DNA from: Chiua virens
Lineage: Eukaryota; Basidiomycota; Agaricomycetes; Boletales; Boletaceae
Assembly: GCA_019787685.1 (NCBI GenBank)
Contig: JAHNUO010000005.1
Location: 310,001-374,000, forward strand
Direction of reading: 5' to 3'
DNA length: 64,000 bases
How positions within the stretch are numbered: the stretch's first letter is position 1; each line of letters begins with the position of its first letter. Shown piece after piece: positions 33,884 to 43,891 of this stretch. Below the pieces are notes generated by a model. The model ran no database searches. It was given only the letters and a program-made list of their open reading frames with translations, and had not been told where the DNA came from. A program made the position numbers and the translations under genes.

Positions 33884-36202
33884 CCCAATGGGGACTTTAG
33901 ATGCTGACTGTCCCCAGCCAGCCTGATGTGCATAGGGATGTGATCAGCAGTTCAACATGATAGTCACAGATGGCAGTGGATGGATCCGGATATGAAAATT
34001 ATGATGGTGGTGATGATGGCAAATGAATCCAGATACAAAACTATGATAGGGGCGACAGCAGTGATGACAAAAGGTGATATTGGATGTGAAATGTGTGCTG
34101 GAGACGACAGTGATGACAAGTGATGGTAGTGACACGGTGATGATGACCCAAAAATGATAGGGATGATAATGACAACTGGAGATAGTAGTGCAGTAATGAT
34201 GATCCATAAATGACAGGATTGGATAGTGATTGCGATGGTGTGATGTGTGGTTTTTCTGCATGTCTGTCATCTAGGGTTTTGTGCATGAAGGCATGGTGGA
34301 TGAAGTGTGGCTGTAATCTGCAATGTGAAGTGTATGGGATGGTTTTGTGTTCATCACAGTGATAGCATCTCTGGTCTCTGGTATGTGTTGATCGTCCTGC
34401 ATGAATTCTGCTTGTCCACATGTGTCTGGTGTGATACAATGTGATCCGGTCAGCTGAGTTTGCTATCTGCTGCTTGCTGCTCACTGTGCAATCTGAATAC
34501 GAAGGAAAAAATGGTATAATAGAACAAGTAAATATGAATGATATGATTGAATAGAAACAAAACTGGTTTGCGAGCATCTGGCTCGGCTTGTCTTCGTCGT
34601 ATGTCTTTCACATCTATACCTGCACAGATGCCCTTTTGTGATACCTAAAAATGTCTGGAAATGATCTGGATATGACCAGACAAAGTGCATTGTGCCTATG
34701 TGCATTCAAAGAGCAGAAGTGGTATGTGGTGGATGAGGGCACGAATTCTAGATGGTCGCAATAATGAAGTAGTGAATTGAGTAGTAGAAGAAATGAATGG
34801 ACTATATGATCATGTGTTGGTTTTTTCTATACAGTATTCTTTTCTTTTCTGAAATGGTTTCTTGTTCAATGAGTAATGATTGATCACTAGACTAAACCTG
34901 GGGTGAGATAGAGATCTGCTGGATGAATACCAGGGATGAAACAGAGACAAAATGGATATCAAAAGAATGATTTCAACAACTGAAATTGTGAAAATGCGAA
35001 AAGTTGCATGTGGAAACTGAGGCGGTCTTGTAGACCCCTCCCCCCTGGGTAGGCCATATCTGATGACCTCCCGGTCATCCGGATAATGCTGTGGAGAAAG
35101 GGTGAGGGCATCTCGATGATAGTAAAAAAAAGAAACAGTCAGATTCCCAGGTCAAAGGGAAAACACGACCACACAGTGTCAGCCAGGTCATTGAATAAAC
35201 CTGATGTGGGCTGAGATGGCTGAAGATAAACTGAAATGAAAAGATGTATGCATTAGTGTAGAATCGAGAGAGAGGGAAACAGATTGGGGGAACAGCAAAG
35301 GGCATGCATAGTTTCGATAACTGGCTCAGAACCGATAGAACTGGTGAGGTATGGGTCCTCAGATATGGCCATAAATGTAGAGGTGGCAGCTTGGATGAGA
35401 TGGGTGGTGGCATGGTTGTGGAAATGAGGGGTGAGGTTGATAGCAGCAAGGGCAGTTTGTTGAAAAAGGACGAGGGTGATGGGCGTGGGTGCAATGTGCA
35501 CACTTCATGGTGCATAGGAACTGCGCAGAAGAGTGCATTTAGCTTCAATACATGGCTGGAAACTGATTGAACTGGTGAGGTACTAATCCTCGGATATGGT
35601 CATAAATGCAAAGATGGTGGTTTAGACATGATAGGGGATGGGACAGCTTTAGAGATGAGAGACTGACTGGGCAATGTTGGTGGTGATGGATCTGACATGA
35701 TCCGAGCTATCCGGATGGATGTTTTCAGTGATGCGGCTGGTGTGCTGCTATTGTGAACGGATGGCAATGATGGCAGATCCAATGGTGATAAAACAGTCAT
35801 GTCCTCTGGAGGCAAGTGAGGTGGTCATGCTAAGCCAGGTGGGTGAGAGAGAAGTGAGTGGGATAAGAGTATGTGCCTGGTTGGCCATTTTGTCATAGCC
35901 AAACACATCAATCTGCTGAGCTGCAATCCGGTACTACATGACAGATGGGTGAGTGGTGGTGTGAGGTTCATTGGTGGCAACTTCATAGTCATCCGAGGTG
36001 ACAGAGGTGGCAAGGCTGGCATGGTTGAAGGTGAGAGCGATGGGGTGGACAAGTCAGGTTGTGAAATATCTGAAAAGGGTAAAGGCGGCTGGATTGGTTG
36101 TGGTGATGGATCCGAGAACATCCAGATTGATGTATGCACGAGTATGTCAGGTGGCAGAGAGATTGTGCTTGAGGAGGACAAGCATAGTGGAGAAGTCCAC
36201 CA
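33884..36202. other. Interior of family B element with short direct repeats
   Basis: No pol domain is recognised. The stretch contains gat-rich microsatellite-like DNA (about 34.0-34.2 kb) and a diverged direct repeat (about 35315-35420 and 35535-35640, sharing aactggtgaggta). A minus-strand Pro/Ser-rich frame at 36334-35825 may be a gag- or linker-derived relic. Confidence 0.4.
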
Positions 36203-37317
36203 TTCTGCCATGTGGCATGGCAGAACTGGCACTGCCAGGCAGATGGCAGAACCTGGCAGAAGTGTACTTGATTCGGCAATAGTGACTAAATAATTGCTGT
36301 CTGAACCAAGTTGAATTATCTGACCACCTCCCAACCATGTCCTCTAATAGCAGTGAACAGCCAATCCCTGCATTTATCACTCTGAACTTTACTCAAATCA
36401 ACAAAGTTGATAACAAGTCAGGTCAGTATTACTGGAAATGCAACATTTGTGGTGAAAAGGAAGGTTCCAAGAGCACTCAAATTCAAGATCACAACAACAA
36501 CCTCCCGAAACACCTTGTTGATGGATGTCCTGATACACCTCCTGATGTACAAAGGGAGGCACGTACATTTATTCTGGGAAAAACACAATCCATGGTCTTA
36601 GAATCTCATGGGAATTCAATGAGCACTGCCAGGACTTTGGGCCCTCTGAAGAACATCTGCTCAAAGTGTTGGCAATCACAGTCCTCTTTATTGTTCTACA
36701 TGCTGGTGATATTGAATGCTTGTTTTCCAATCTTGGAAGCACACAATCCCCTCAGCACTGTGATTTATCAGTTTTAACATTTGAAACTCTTGGAAAAATT
36801 CAGGCCAACCTAAATTACCATCATCTGCATACAACAAAGGTGACAAATAGTGAGCAAACTCAACACCATCATGCACATATGCACACATGGAAACAGCCAG
36901 GAATCAATCTTGAGACAGTGAAGGATTTAGAAGAAAATTTTACCTGGGTTCCACCGCCTGTGGGGCAAGCTGCCAACTTGGAAGTCCTTGCTGGACCCGA
37001 GACAATTTCATTGGATGAGATTGATTCACTTTTTGCAGAATTTGAACAGGAGACTGCAAGCGGGCAGGAAGTCATCAGTGGGAGATACATATTAGATGGA
37101 AATGTTTACAGTTTCAACAAGTTGGATTGGGTTGACAAAGGGCTTGTACCGTGTGCCGATGATGAGGTGACCATAGTTGCCCATGACCAACAGGATGGTG
37201 GAGGGTGGAATACAGCACTGTTGATGTTGTTGAGTGGTTTGGATTGTCCATAGCTGTTGTTGATTGTCCATAATTGTTGTTTGTCAAGTTCAAGTTTTGC
37301 CGGCACTACTGGCAGAA
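36203..37317 (+). mobile_element. hAT-type element with deleted catalytic core
   Basis: About 25-bp imperfect terminal inverted repeats are proposed: ttctgccatgtggcatggca at 36203 and, inverted, ttctgccagtagtgccggca ending at 37317. A transposase remnant lies between them. A convincing 8-bp target duplication is not seen (gtccacca against ccacctca), so the ends are tentative. It sits inside the family B retroelement, the third nesting level. Confidence 0.5.
36337..37253 (+). pseudogene. hAT transposase: BED finger fused to C-terminal dimerisation region
   Basis: The first frame (36337-36620) encodes a BED-type finger (YYWKCNICG followed by the histidine/cysteine part KHLVDGCP). After about 36660 a second frame (36666-37253) encodes the hAT C-terminal region (VLFIVLHAGDIECLFSNLGS, then HAHMHTWKQPGINLETVKDL and WVPPPVG). 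The catalytic RNase-H-like core of several hundred residues that normally separates them is absent, and the two parts are in different frames. Domain content supports an internal-deletion derivative. Confidence 0.7.
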
Positions 37318-37345
37318 CCACCTCAAGATAGTTCTGCCCACAACA

Positions 37346-37870
37346 CTATGTGAGAGGCAGAGGATCAGCACAGATGGGTTCGACTGAGACATTACCGGGT
37401 TGCTCAGGATCGCATTCTACTATTCTTGAATAGACCTGAACAAAATCATTTCGCAGTGTGTGATCTGCTAGATTTGACAAGGTGGACACTGAGACAAGGA
37501 TGGGGTTGGTGGTGATGTCGATGGATGGTTCTGGAATGTAAAGTGGGTAGTCATCGTCATATGATGAGTACCAGTGCTGGACATCTGCTATGAACACTGA
37601 CCAATCTGGCTGCACTGCAAGTACTTGCTGTGATGTCTGCCATAGCTCAGCATCTTCTGGGTAGGCATACCAGATTGCTGTATTAATCTTCTGTGCATCT
37701 GTGAGTCCAATGCTCATAGCTAACTAATTGACATGTTTCAAAAAGGCAGGTAGCTGTGATGGAATGGTTGCATCGAAATGTGGGGCACTAGAGGCAGTCT
37801 GGAAGGGCAGCTGTAGGAGATATCCAGGTGATGGCATAGTAATGACTCGGATGGTGGCACAGGTCACCAT
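37346..37870 (-). pseudogene. Gag fragment of family B element
   Basis: On the minus strand, about 240 bp after the 5' LTR, the frame reads SAPHFDATIPSQLPAFLKHV, a TAG, and then MSIGLTDAQKINTAIWYAYP and VLAVQPDWSVFIADVQHWY. Its composition and position match gag polyproteins of fungal Ty3-like elements. It ends at a TAG at 37346, near the edge of the hAT insertion, so the distal gag and any zinc knuckle are missing. Confidence 0.5.
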
Positions 37871-38108
37871 GTGCTGTGACAGGTGTGTTGTCTGACTCGT
37901 CTGACATCACTTAGAGTTCTGCAGTGGCATAAGGGTAGTGGTGCAGGGTTCAATAGGGGTGATGATGCTGTACAAGGAGGTGTTAACCGAGGTGAAAAAA
38001 ATTTCTGAGAAGTGAAGTGAAGGTGTGTTGTGAGTGGAGTGAATAATGAGTGGATGGGTTGTTGTCATCTGTACCAACTTCTGGAAGTCCCTCACGGTGG
38101 GCTCCAGT

Positions 38109-38722
38109 TGAAGGTAATAAATCCCGACTGTAGTGCAGTACTCAGGGGGATTGAAAGAATGAAAAGAGGGTGAAGGAATGCGATTTTGTTTGACCCAGGG
38201 ACAACACTGAGTTGGTGAACAATGAGAAATGGTTTTTGAGTAGTCCGAGATGAATCTGGGGCGAATCTGGATAAAAATGGATAGAAAAGCGGACATGGCA
38301 GTCCAAATCCAGATTGATAAAACATGAGGAGAGCAAGAGAAAGTGAACATTGACTGAAAAAAATGTGAGACAGATGCACATGGGCAAAAGCTACTGTATT
38401 TTGTCAATACAGTGAATTTTATAGTCCTCAGGAATACCCTCAGACTTGTCCTAAGTAAGGATAATAAACAAAAGAAGGTTTTTGTATGGTATAAAGTTCA
38501 AGGGGCACCTGAATGTCCCTGCAAGGGCTGCATGACATGGTCTAGCCAATGCTAAGTACAAATAAGGAGCATTAAAAATAAAATAAAAGAGTCCAAGGCA
38601 AAACAAGCACTGGTACAGCAATCTGGATGAATTCGCACAAGCAGACAGATCAGGAGTGGGATTGGGTGACGATGGGGTGCAGAAAAGTGCTATGTGAGCA
38701 CAGGGAATACCTATTCCCTACA
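38109..38722 (-). repeat. 5' LTR of family B element
   Basis: This LTR is nearly identical to 33270-33883. The primer-binding-site candidate lies two bases downstream on the minus strand. The first base outside (38723) is again in phase with the split transposase. Confidence 0.8.
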
Positions 38723-40344
38723 GTGCCATAACAAACTTGCCATGTTTGCACCATTAAGGTGCATCATTTTGGATGAGAAGCACTCAGGGATACCAAGTAT
38801 GTGAGTGGGCTGTAGACCCAGGAGGATACTTGGCCCTACTATGCTGGTCTCAAGGCAACGTGACTCAAATTGTGCTTGGGTAGCAGACTGGAGGACATAA
38901 CGGAGACATCGGATATATTCAGTAGTGGTTCTGGATTGAACATCATACATATGGGTGTAAATTGTCATGGTTACAACCTTGGACATTGTAGTCATCTGGT
39001 TTGAGAAGTACTGGGCAGTACTGTGATCCACCAGGCTTGTGATGGCCAGTGAGATGATATAGCATCCAGCAACCACATTTGCCTGAATAGCCCACAAAAT
39101 TGCTGAGCAAGACAAGACCAGGTCCATCAGTGCAGCCAAGGAAGAAAAACACACGAGAAAGAAACTTGTGATTATCCATCACATCCCAGACATGTAAGCC
39201 TTCATGCTGAATGGCTGAAAGGTGGTGGAATCCGGGGTACAAAAAGGACTCAATGTATTTCAGCTTCTTTGGGCCAGGAATTATTGTACCAGGAAAGACA
39301 TGTTTTTTTGCTCTCAAATAACTGAGCACCATCAATCGAGAGCATGAGAAGCATGTCATCCTGCATGATCTTGTTCTCTTGAATGGCTTTGAGGTATGCA
39401 TCTCCACAAAAGATGTCATCATAAACGTCAACAAAGCCATGGTTCTGTTCAAGTTCCTCAAAGAGTTTCTGGGTATGCTCTTGACAATAATGCATTTTCT
39501 CAGCTGTCTGTGGATGTCTCCGAAGAGCTTGAAGCTGGGGACCAATAGGGATTGTATGAAAGACAGCATGTGGTACTTTTGCTCTCCCTCTGCTCTTAGC
39601 AAACTTGGTTTGATCATACCGAGGTTCATTGCATCTTGGACAATGGTCAAGGTTGGCATAGGGGCCTACAAACGCAGCACAGGATGCAACACACATGTCT
39701 TTAACAGTGGAGGTGACACCAGTAATATCAGAAAGACAGTGTTTGACCTGAAAAAGACTCAAAAGTGATGAGTCCAGGTAACACTTCCGGATTGCTCAGC
39801 ATATTTGATTGTATGTCCCTTCAGCGGCATGCTTAAGTGCCATGAAGATGGATAAGGAAAGTTCAAGTTGGGGATCATCAAGATGGAGTGGTTCAGATGG
39901 TGGATTGCATAGGCATGCAAGAGAATCATCAACGAGACCTGTTCTATCATCAAGAGAAGCGGCTCTCAATGAAGTGATGAATGACAAGTCCCAGACATGA
40001 TCTGGATAACTTGCAATGGCCATCAGCTCATTGAGGTCAAGCTCAACAAGGGGATTTGGGGGAACAGGCGGTGGTTGTTCTGGCAGGTCATCAGGATGCT
40101 CTTCTGATTCACTGTGGGTATTGCTGGTGTCCAGGTCACCCTGAGGCTCAGCAGATTGGTCACAATCAAGAGGCTGGCCATCGAGAGGATTGCCCTCAGG
40201 CTGCTCCTCATTCTGTGACCCAGATGCCCTCAGAGCTGGTGGATCCTGCATATCAGCATCACCAGGATCATTGGAATTGTCATGGTTGGCCTGGGAAGGA
40301 CTCAACATCAGGCTGGATAAAGTCAGTGAACTTAGTACATACAT
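38723..40344 (-). pseudogene. Tnp2-type transposase, N-terminal and core part
   Basis: An acidic/proline-rich leader (40344-39796) is followed in frame, after a TGA at about 39793, by FQVKHCLSDITGVTS. The Cys-rich block (DMCVASCAAFVGPYANLDHC, then CPRCNEPRYDQ) comes next, followed by HTIPIGPQLQALRR and LMLSIDGAQLFESK. A frame change at about 39310, near a T/A homopolymer, leads into PGTIIPGPKKLKYIESFLYP, LLKPDDYNVQGCNHD and SSKMMHLNGANMASLLWH, where the LTR begins. These boxes are typical of fungal CACTA-like Tnp2 (Plavaka) transposases. The stop, the frameshift and the truncation make it inactive. Confidence 0.8.
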
Positions 40345-41440
40345 GTCAAAAATTAAAACACACCATATGCAAGCGACTTGGAGAGCTTGAAGAAATTTGT
40401 CTTAGTGAGTGTAGATCAGGGCAACCATCCGAGTCTGTAGGTCTCTTGGATCCTGTTTGATAGTTGTTCTGTTGGTCATCTCTTTGCAAATTTGTGGTCA
40501 GGAAAGCATGGTAGGCATCCAACCGCCCAGCTAAGCATATGGCATCTTTTTCATTGTCTGCAGCCTCCCAAAGATGTCATCGCTTTGTAGCAAGTGAGTT
40601 AAGAGGCCTGAGCGTGGAGTTGCAGTACTTTCAACAGTTACACCAGTAGACTGGAGGATCGGGCATAGTGTAGTATGATTTCAGAATGAGACGTTCAACT
40701 TTGATTGCGTGAAACAGATTTGACTGAATGTGCACATGTACAGAAAATGAATGCACACAAAGGCAGCACATAGGACTACATAGATTGACGTAGTACTCAT
40801 AAGCTAAAATAAACTACATAGATAATGCTACCCACGGCTAGCTATCCATACTACTCACCTATGTTAACCTACAATTACATATCACCACTTCTCACTGGGG
40901 CTCAATGGCGTGCACAAGAAAGTGTGTCCACACGACAATTTAACCTCCTTTGCCAAGGGAGGACTTTCTGGGTTGAGCTGCAGACTGTGGTAAGTAGGTC
41001 CATGCAACTCATTCACCTCCTTTGCTAAGGGAGGACTTGTTAGACATATTGCCTTTTCTTGACACTCACTCTGCCGCTATCCATTTGGTAGAACCTTTGC
41101 TCTTCACATCATTATTGTCAACCATTAGGTAATCTGGTAGTTAAGGACTGTGGGTCCAACAAAACCTCACTTCAGTCACCTACTTAAGGGTACCTCTTAG
41201 GTCCTTCTTTCTCTATCTTGGGTCTGACCTAAGAGGCACTTATAGGGGGGGATTCCCAACAGTAAGGGCAAAGTGAATGCCCAAGGGCATTTGTATGTAT
41301 GTCACTCAAGTGATCTTCCCAAAGCAATTCCCAAAGGATATTCCCAATATGGGGTGTCAGGGGTCCTCAGAGGCCTGCTTTACCATAATTGTAATATAGA
41401 GTGCTGTGTAACCATAATTAATATCTGTGTGCACATATAG
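40345..41440. other. Unassigned DNA with two hairpin motifs
   Basis: Upstream of the Tnp2-type ORF, this region may hold its promoter and 5' terminus. Hairpin-forming motifs cctcctttgccaagggagga (about 40950) and cctcctttgctaagggagga (about 41015) occur 65 bp apart. At about 41190 the string acctacttaagggtacc occurs and recurs inverted at about 62985, next to another copy of the minisatellite described below. Confidence 0.4.
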
Positions 41441-41925
41441 AGTACCCCCCATTCCTCTAATTCTAGCACCATGAAGTTGTTTCCCTGATTCATAACCCAC
41501 CTGTTTGTGCAGATTGAGTACCCCTGAGACTCTTCCTCCAATTCTGGCATTATGAAGCTGTTCACCTGATTTATAACCCACCTGTTTGTGCAGATTGAGT
41601 ACCCCCCTCTTCCTCCAATCCTAGCACTATGAAGTTATTTACCCAATTCATAACCCACCTGTTTGTGCAGATTGAGTACCCCCCTCTTCCTCCAATCCTA
41701 GCACTTTGAAGTTGTTTACCCAATTCATAACTCACCTGTTTGTGCAGATTGAGTACCCCCCTCTTCCTCCAATCCTAGCACTATGAAGTTGTTTACCCAA
41801 TTCATAACCCACCTGTTTGTGCAGATTGAGTACTCCCCTCTTCCTCCAATCCTAGCACTATGAAGTTGTTTACCCAATTCATAACCCACCTGTTTGTGCA
41901 GATTGAGTATCCCCCCTCATAACTA
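41430..41925. repeat. 77-bp minisatellite, six copies
   Basis: The string cctgtttgtgcagattgagt recurs at about 41500, 41581, 41658, 41735, 41812 and 41889, a spacing of 81 and then 77 bp four times. The last copies are almost identical and the first two are diverged, which suggests growth from the right. No coding sense is apparent. Confidence 0.9.
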
Positions 41926-42378
41926 TGGGAATTCCCAATGAGTATGGATGGTGGCCAGGGAAATTCCCCAAGCACTCTGGGAACTCCCCATGTCCTCTGG
42001 GAGTTCCCATTGAGTATGGATGGTAGCTAGGGGAATTCCCTAGGTACTCTGGGAAATCCCACTGGATATGGATGGTAGTCAGGGGAATTCCCTCAAGTGC
42101 TTTGGGAATTCCCACAGGTACCCTGGGAATTCCCACTGAGTATAGATGGTGGCTAGGGGACTTCCCCAACACTCTGGGAATTCCCAGTGTGTATAGATGG
42201 TGGCTAGGGGAATTCCCTAAAGTACTCTGGGAATTCCCACTGAAGATGGTAGCTAGGGGAATTCTCCCAACACTCTGGGAATTCCACAAGCACTCTAAGA
42301 AGAAATTCCCAAGCACTATGAATGGTGGTTGGGGGGATTCTCCTAACACTTGGGAATTCCAAGACACTGGATGGTGGC
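41926..42378. repeat. gggaattccc-based minisatellite
   Basis: Units of roughly 55-65 bp alternate a palindromic gggaattccc core with atggatggt-ggctaggg. About eight copies are present, some with variant cores (gggaactccc). The array is cut by insertion of the chromovirus at 42379. A related array lies inverted at 62797-63000, and an isolated core occurs near 54680. Confidence 0.85.
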
Positions 42379-42808
42379 TGTTATGATATCAACTTTTCCT
42401 CACTTCTCAACTCCAACATTTGACCTATTCTAAGATACATGCCTCATGTCAAGGCTGTCCTAAGGATCATATCCGATTGGCTGCCACAATAACATAGCAT
42501 CCATCACCTCATGCCCTTATCTATTCATTTTCCTTATCACTGACTCATCACTGGCAGTGCAAGGCTATGCTCTTATCTATGACTCATATCTATTCACACC
42601 TTATCATCCAATAGAATGTATTACTCTCATCTATGTAGTTCATACTCAGATTAGAACTCCAACATCCATGTAGTATATAAACCCCATGAATCAAAGCCAG
42701 AGAGCTCTAACAAAGTTCTCTTGGAGTTTTCGCCTCTTCACTGTACTAAACCCCCTCTTCACTCAACCACTACACTTTAACAGTCTAGTATTGTTCTAGG
42801 TTGTTTCA
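42379..42808 (+). repeat. 5' LTR of the chromovirus
   Basis: It begins tgttatgatatcaac and ends aggttgtttca. A TATA box (tatataaa, 42674-42681) lies 35 nt upstream of aacaaagttct (42709-42719), which is complementary to the presumed primer site just after this LTR. Confidence 0.95.
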
Positions 42809-42810
42809 TT

Positions 42811-42821
42811 AGAACTTTGTT
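42811..42821 (+). promoter_or_regulatory. Probable self-priming primer-binding site
   Basis: The 11 bases agaactttgtt, two bases after the 5' LTR, are the exact reverse complement of aacaaagttct at 42709-42719, which sits where the transcript should begin downstream of the TATA box. This is the arrangement known from Tf1/sushi-type elements, in which the RNA's own 5' end primes minus-strand synthesis. No TGG-start tRNA-type site is present. Confidence 0.65.
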
Positions 42822-43040
42822 GTTATCTTCACCGTTGATCAACTACTGTCAAGTCCCAACCTCGTCGTAGCCCCTACTACAAAATAACACAACCAGGCCC
42901 AAGTAAGTCCCAAGTTTGAAAAGTAGTTGGAACATCTGCTCCCAATAAGCCAATTTGCAAAAGACTCAAGGTCTAGCATACGCAGAAGCAGATAGCGCAC
43001 CCTTGACCAGAAAGGAGATCTTAACTGACCTGCCCAATCA

Positions 43041-43613
43041 GTGTCGCACTCACCCATCCCACTCTCTATCATCGCCACAGCTCAGGAAGCCTTCCCCGGT
43101 CTTGAAGAAGAACCCTATATCCTTGATGCAGCATATCTCGCTGAAGTCGTCACTCTCGAGGACCTTGACCCCAAAGACTGTACTGACACAGAAATCTTCC
43201 ACACCTTATTAGACCACTTTATAGGAGACGACTCGTCCCTTCCTGATTACTCCAGTGAGAGAGAATCAACCCAGTCCGACAGCCCGGAATTATGGTATCC
43301 AACTGAGGAACCAGAGGTCAAGCGCGAATATTTTCCCGCTCCCATTCCCAAAAGAGAACCGTCACCTTTCCCACCAGCTCCATTGAGAGAACCATCAGAG
43401 GAAAGTTTAGAAGACCCAAACGATTGGCTCCCACCTAGAGAGATTGAAAGGAGAGCCAATAGAACGGCTATCGAACAAAGGAGAATCTTAAGATGCTACC
43501 AGGCTAACAGAGTACCTACACGCATTCGTCCTTACTCCCAGTACGACAATTTCGAGTTCCCTTACTTTAGGCCTCGAAACACCCTTAGAACCCCTAGGAG
43601 ATACATCCAATAA
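43041..43613 (+). CDS. Chromovirus accessory ORF1, acidic/proline-rich
   Basis: This intact 190-codon frame lies between the 5' LTR and gag. The product is acidic and rich in Pro, Glu and Ser in the middle (EPEVKREYFPAPIPKREPSP), with a basic Arg-rich end (RTPRRYIQ). I do not recognise a domain. Unlike gag and pol it has no stop codons. It ends with TAA directly followed by the ATG of ORF2. It might be a pre-gag or regulatory protein (inference). Confidence 0.6.
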   Translation: MSHSPIPLSIIATAQEAFPGLEEEPYILDAAYLAEVVTLEDLDPKDCTDTEIFHTLLDHFIGDDSSLPDYSSERESTQSDSPELWYPTEEPEVKREYFPAPIPKREPSPFPPAPLREPSEESLEDPNDWLPPREIERRANRTAIEQRRILRCYQANRVPTRIRPYSQYDNFEFPYFRPRNTLRTPRRYIQ

Positions 43614-43883
43614 ATGCTAGCTTACTTTGTCTTCACAGCAATCTTTGTAATCTTCCTCACAGTTCTTTTTATCCTTTACCAAGTTTCTAAAAACTTGATC
43701 GACTACCAAAGATCCCTGAACTTCAGAATCCAGTTCAACGAATACACTGTGATCTTTGCCCTTTACGCCCCCTACGAACAACAGGACTACCAGTACCAGG
43801 CTCTGCCTGTTATTAACAACACCGCCAGTCCTTGGAACACTCTAGTAAACGCGGGTGACTGGGATAATGAATCCAACAACTAA
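43614..43883 (+). CDS. Chromovirus accessory ORF2, single-span membrane protein
   Basis: This intact 89-codon frame starts at the base after the ORF1 stop codon. Residues 2-24 form an uninterrupted hydrophobic segment (YFVFTAIFVIFLTVLFILYQ), as in a membrane anchor, followed by a polar tail. Small membrane ORFs are not a standard chromovirus component. It is too short and in the wrong place for a typical env. Its abutment with ORF1 suggests translation by reinitiation or from the same message (inference). Confidence 0.55.
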   Translation: MLAYFVFTAIFVIFLTVLFILYQVSKNLIDYQRSLNFRIQFNEYTVIFALYAPYEQQDYQYQALPVINNTASPWNTLVNAGDWDNESNN

Positions 43884-43891
43884 AAACAAGT

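Larger units (their letters stand above)
33270..38722 (-). mobile_element. LTR retroelement, family B, mostly lacking pol
   Basis: Two 614-bp direct repeats, 33270-33883 and 38109-38722, start and end TG...CA when read on the minus strand (tgtagggaatagg ... accttca) and differ at about 20 positions. On the minus strand, two bases after the 5' LTR, lies a primer-binding-site candidate beginning TGG (complement of ccctcacggtgggctcca, 38089-38106), consistent with a tRNA primer. A gag-like ORF follows. No RT, RNase H or integrase is recognised in the 4.2-kb interior, part of which is a hAT insertion, so the copy is non-autonomous or gutted. Confidence 0.75.
31558..40344 (-). mobile_element. Tnp2/Plavaka-type DNA transposon split by nested insertions
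   Basis: Three separated minus-strand blocks are in the right order to be one transposase gene: 40344-38723 (N-terminus and core start), 33269-32676 (C-terminal core) and 32003-31558 (C-terminal domain). They are separated by an LTR retroelement (33270-38722) and a solo LTR (32004-32675). Blocks 1 and 2 abut the LTRs exactly and are both in phase there. Roughly 80-100 codons expected between blocks 1 and 2 are missing, and there is no target duplication, so the retroelement insertion was accompanied or followed by a deletion. Confidence 0.7.

Noticed and set aside
34000..34300. Possible coding region for a His-rich protein (minus frame with HHHHHH)
   Set aside because: It derives from a gatgat-type microsatellite and has no conserved context.
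33270..38722. Two independent solo LTRs instead of one element
   Set aside because: Equal length of 614 bp, the same orientation, a primer site next to the 5' LTR and gag in the right place favour one element, although the missing target duplication keeps the alternative open.
43614..43883. Envelope gene of a virus-like Ty3 element
   Set aside because: It is 89 codons long, upstream of gag, and lacks a signal peptide plus ectodomain arrangement.
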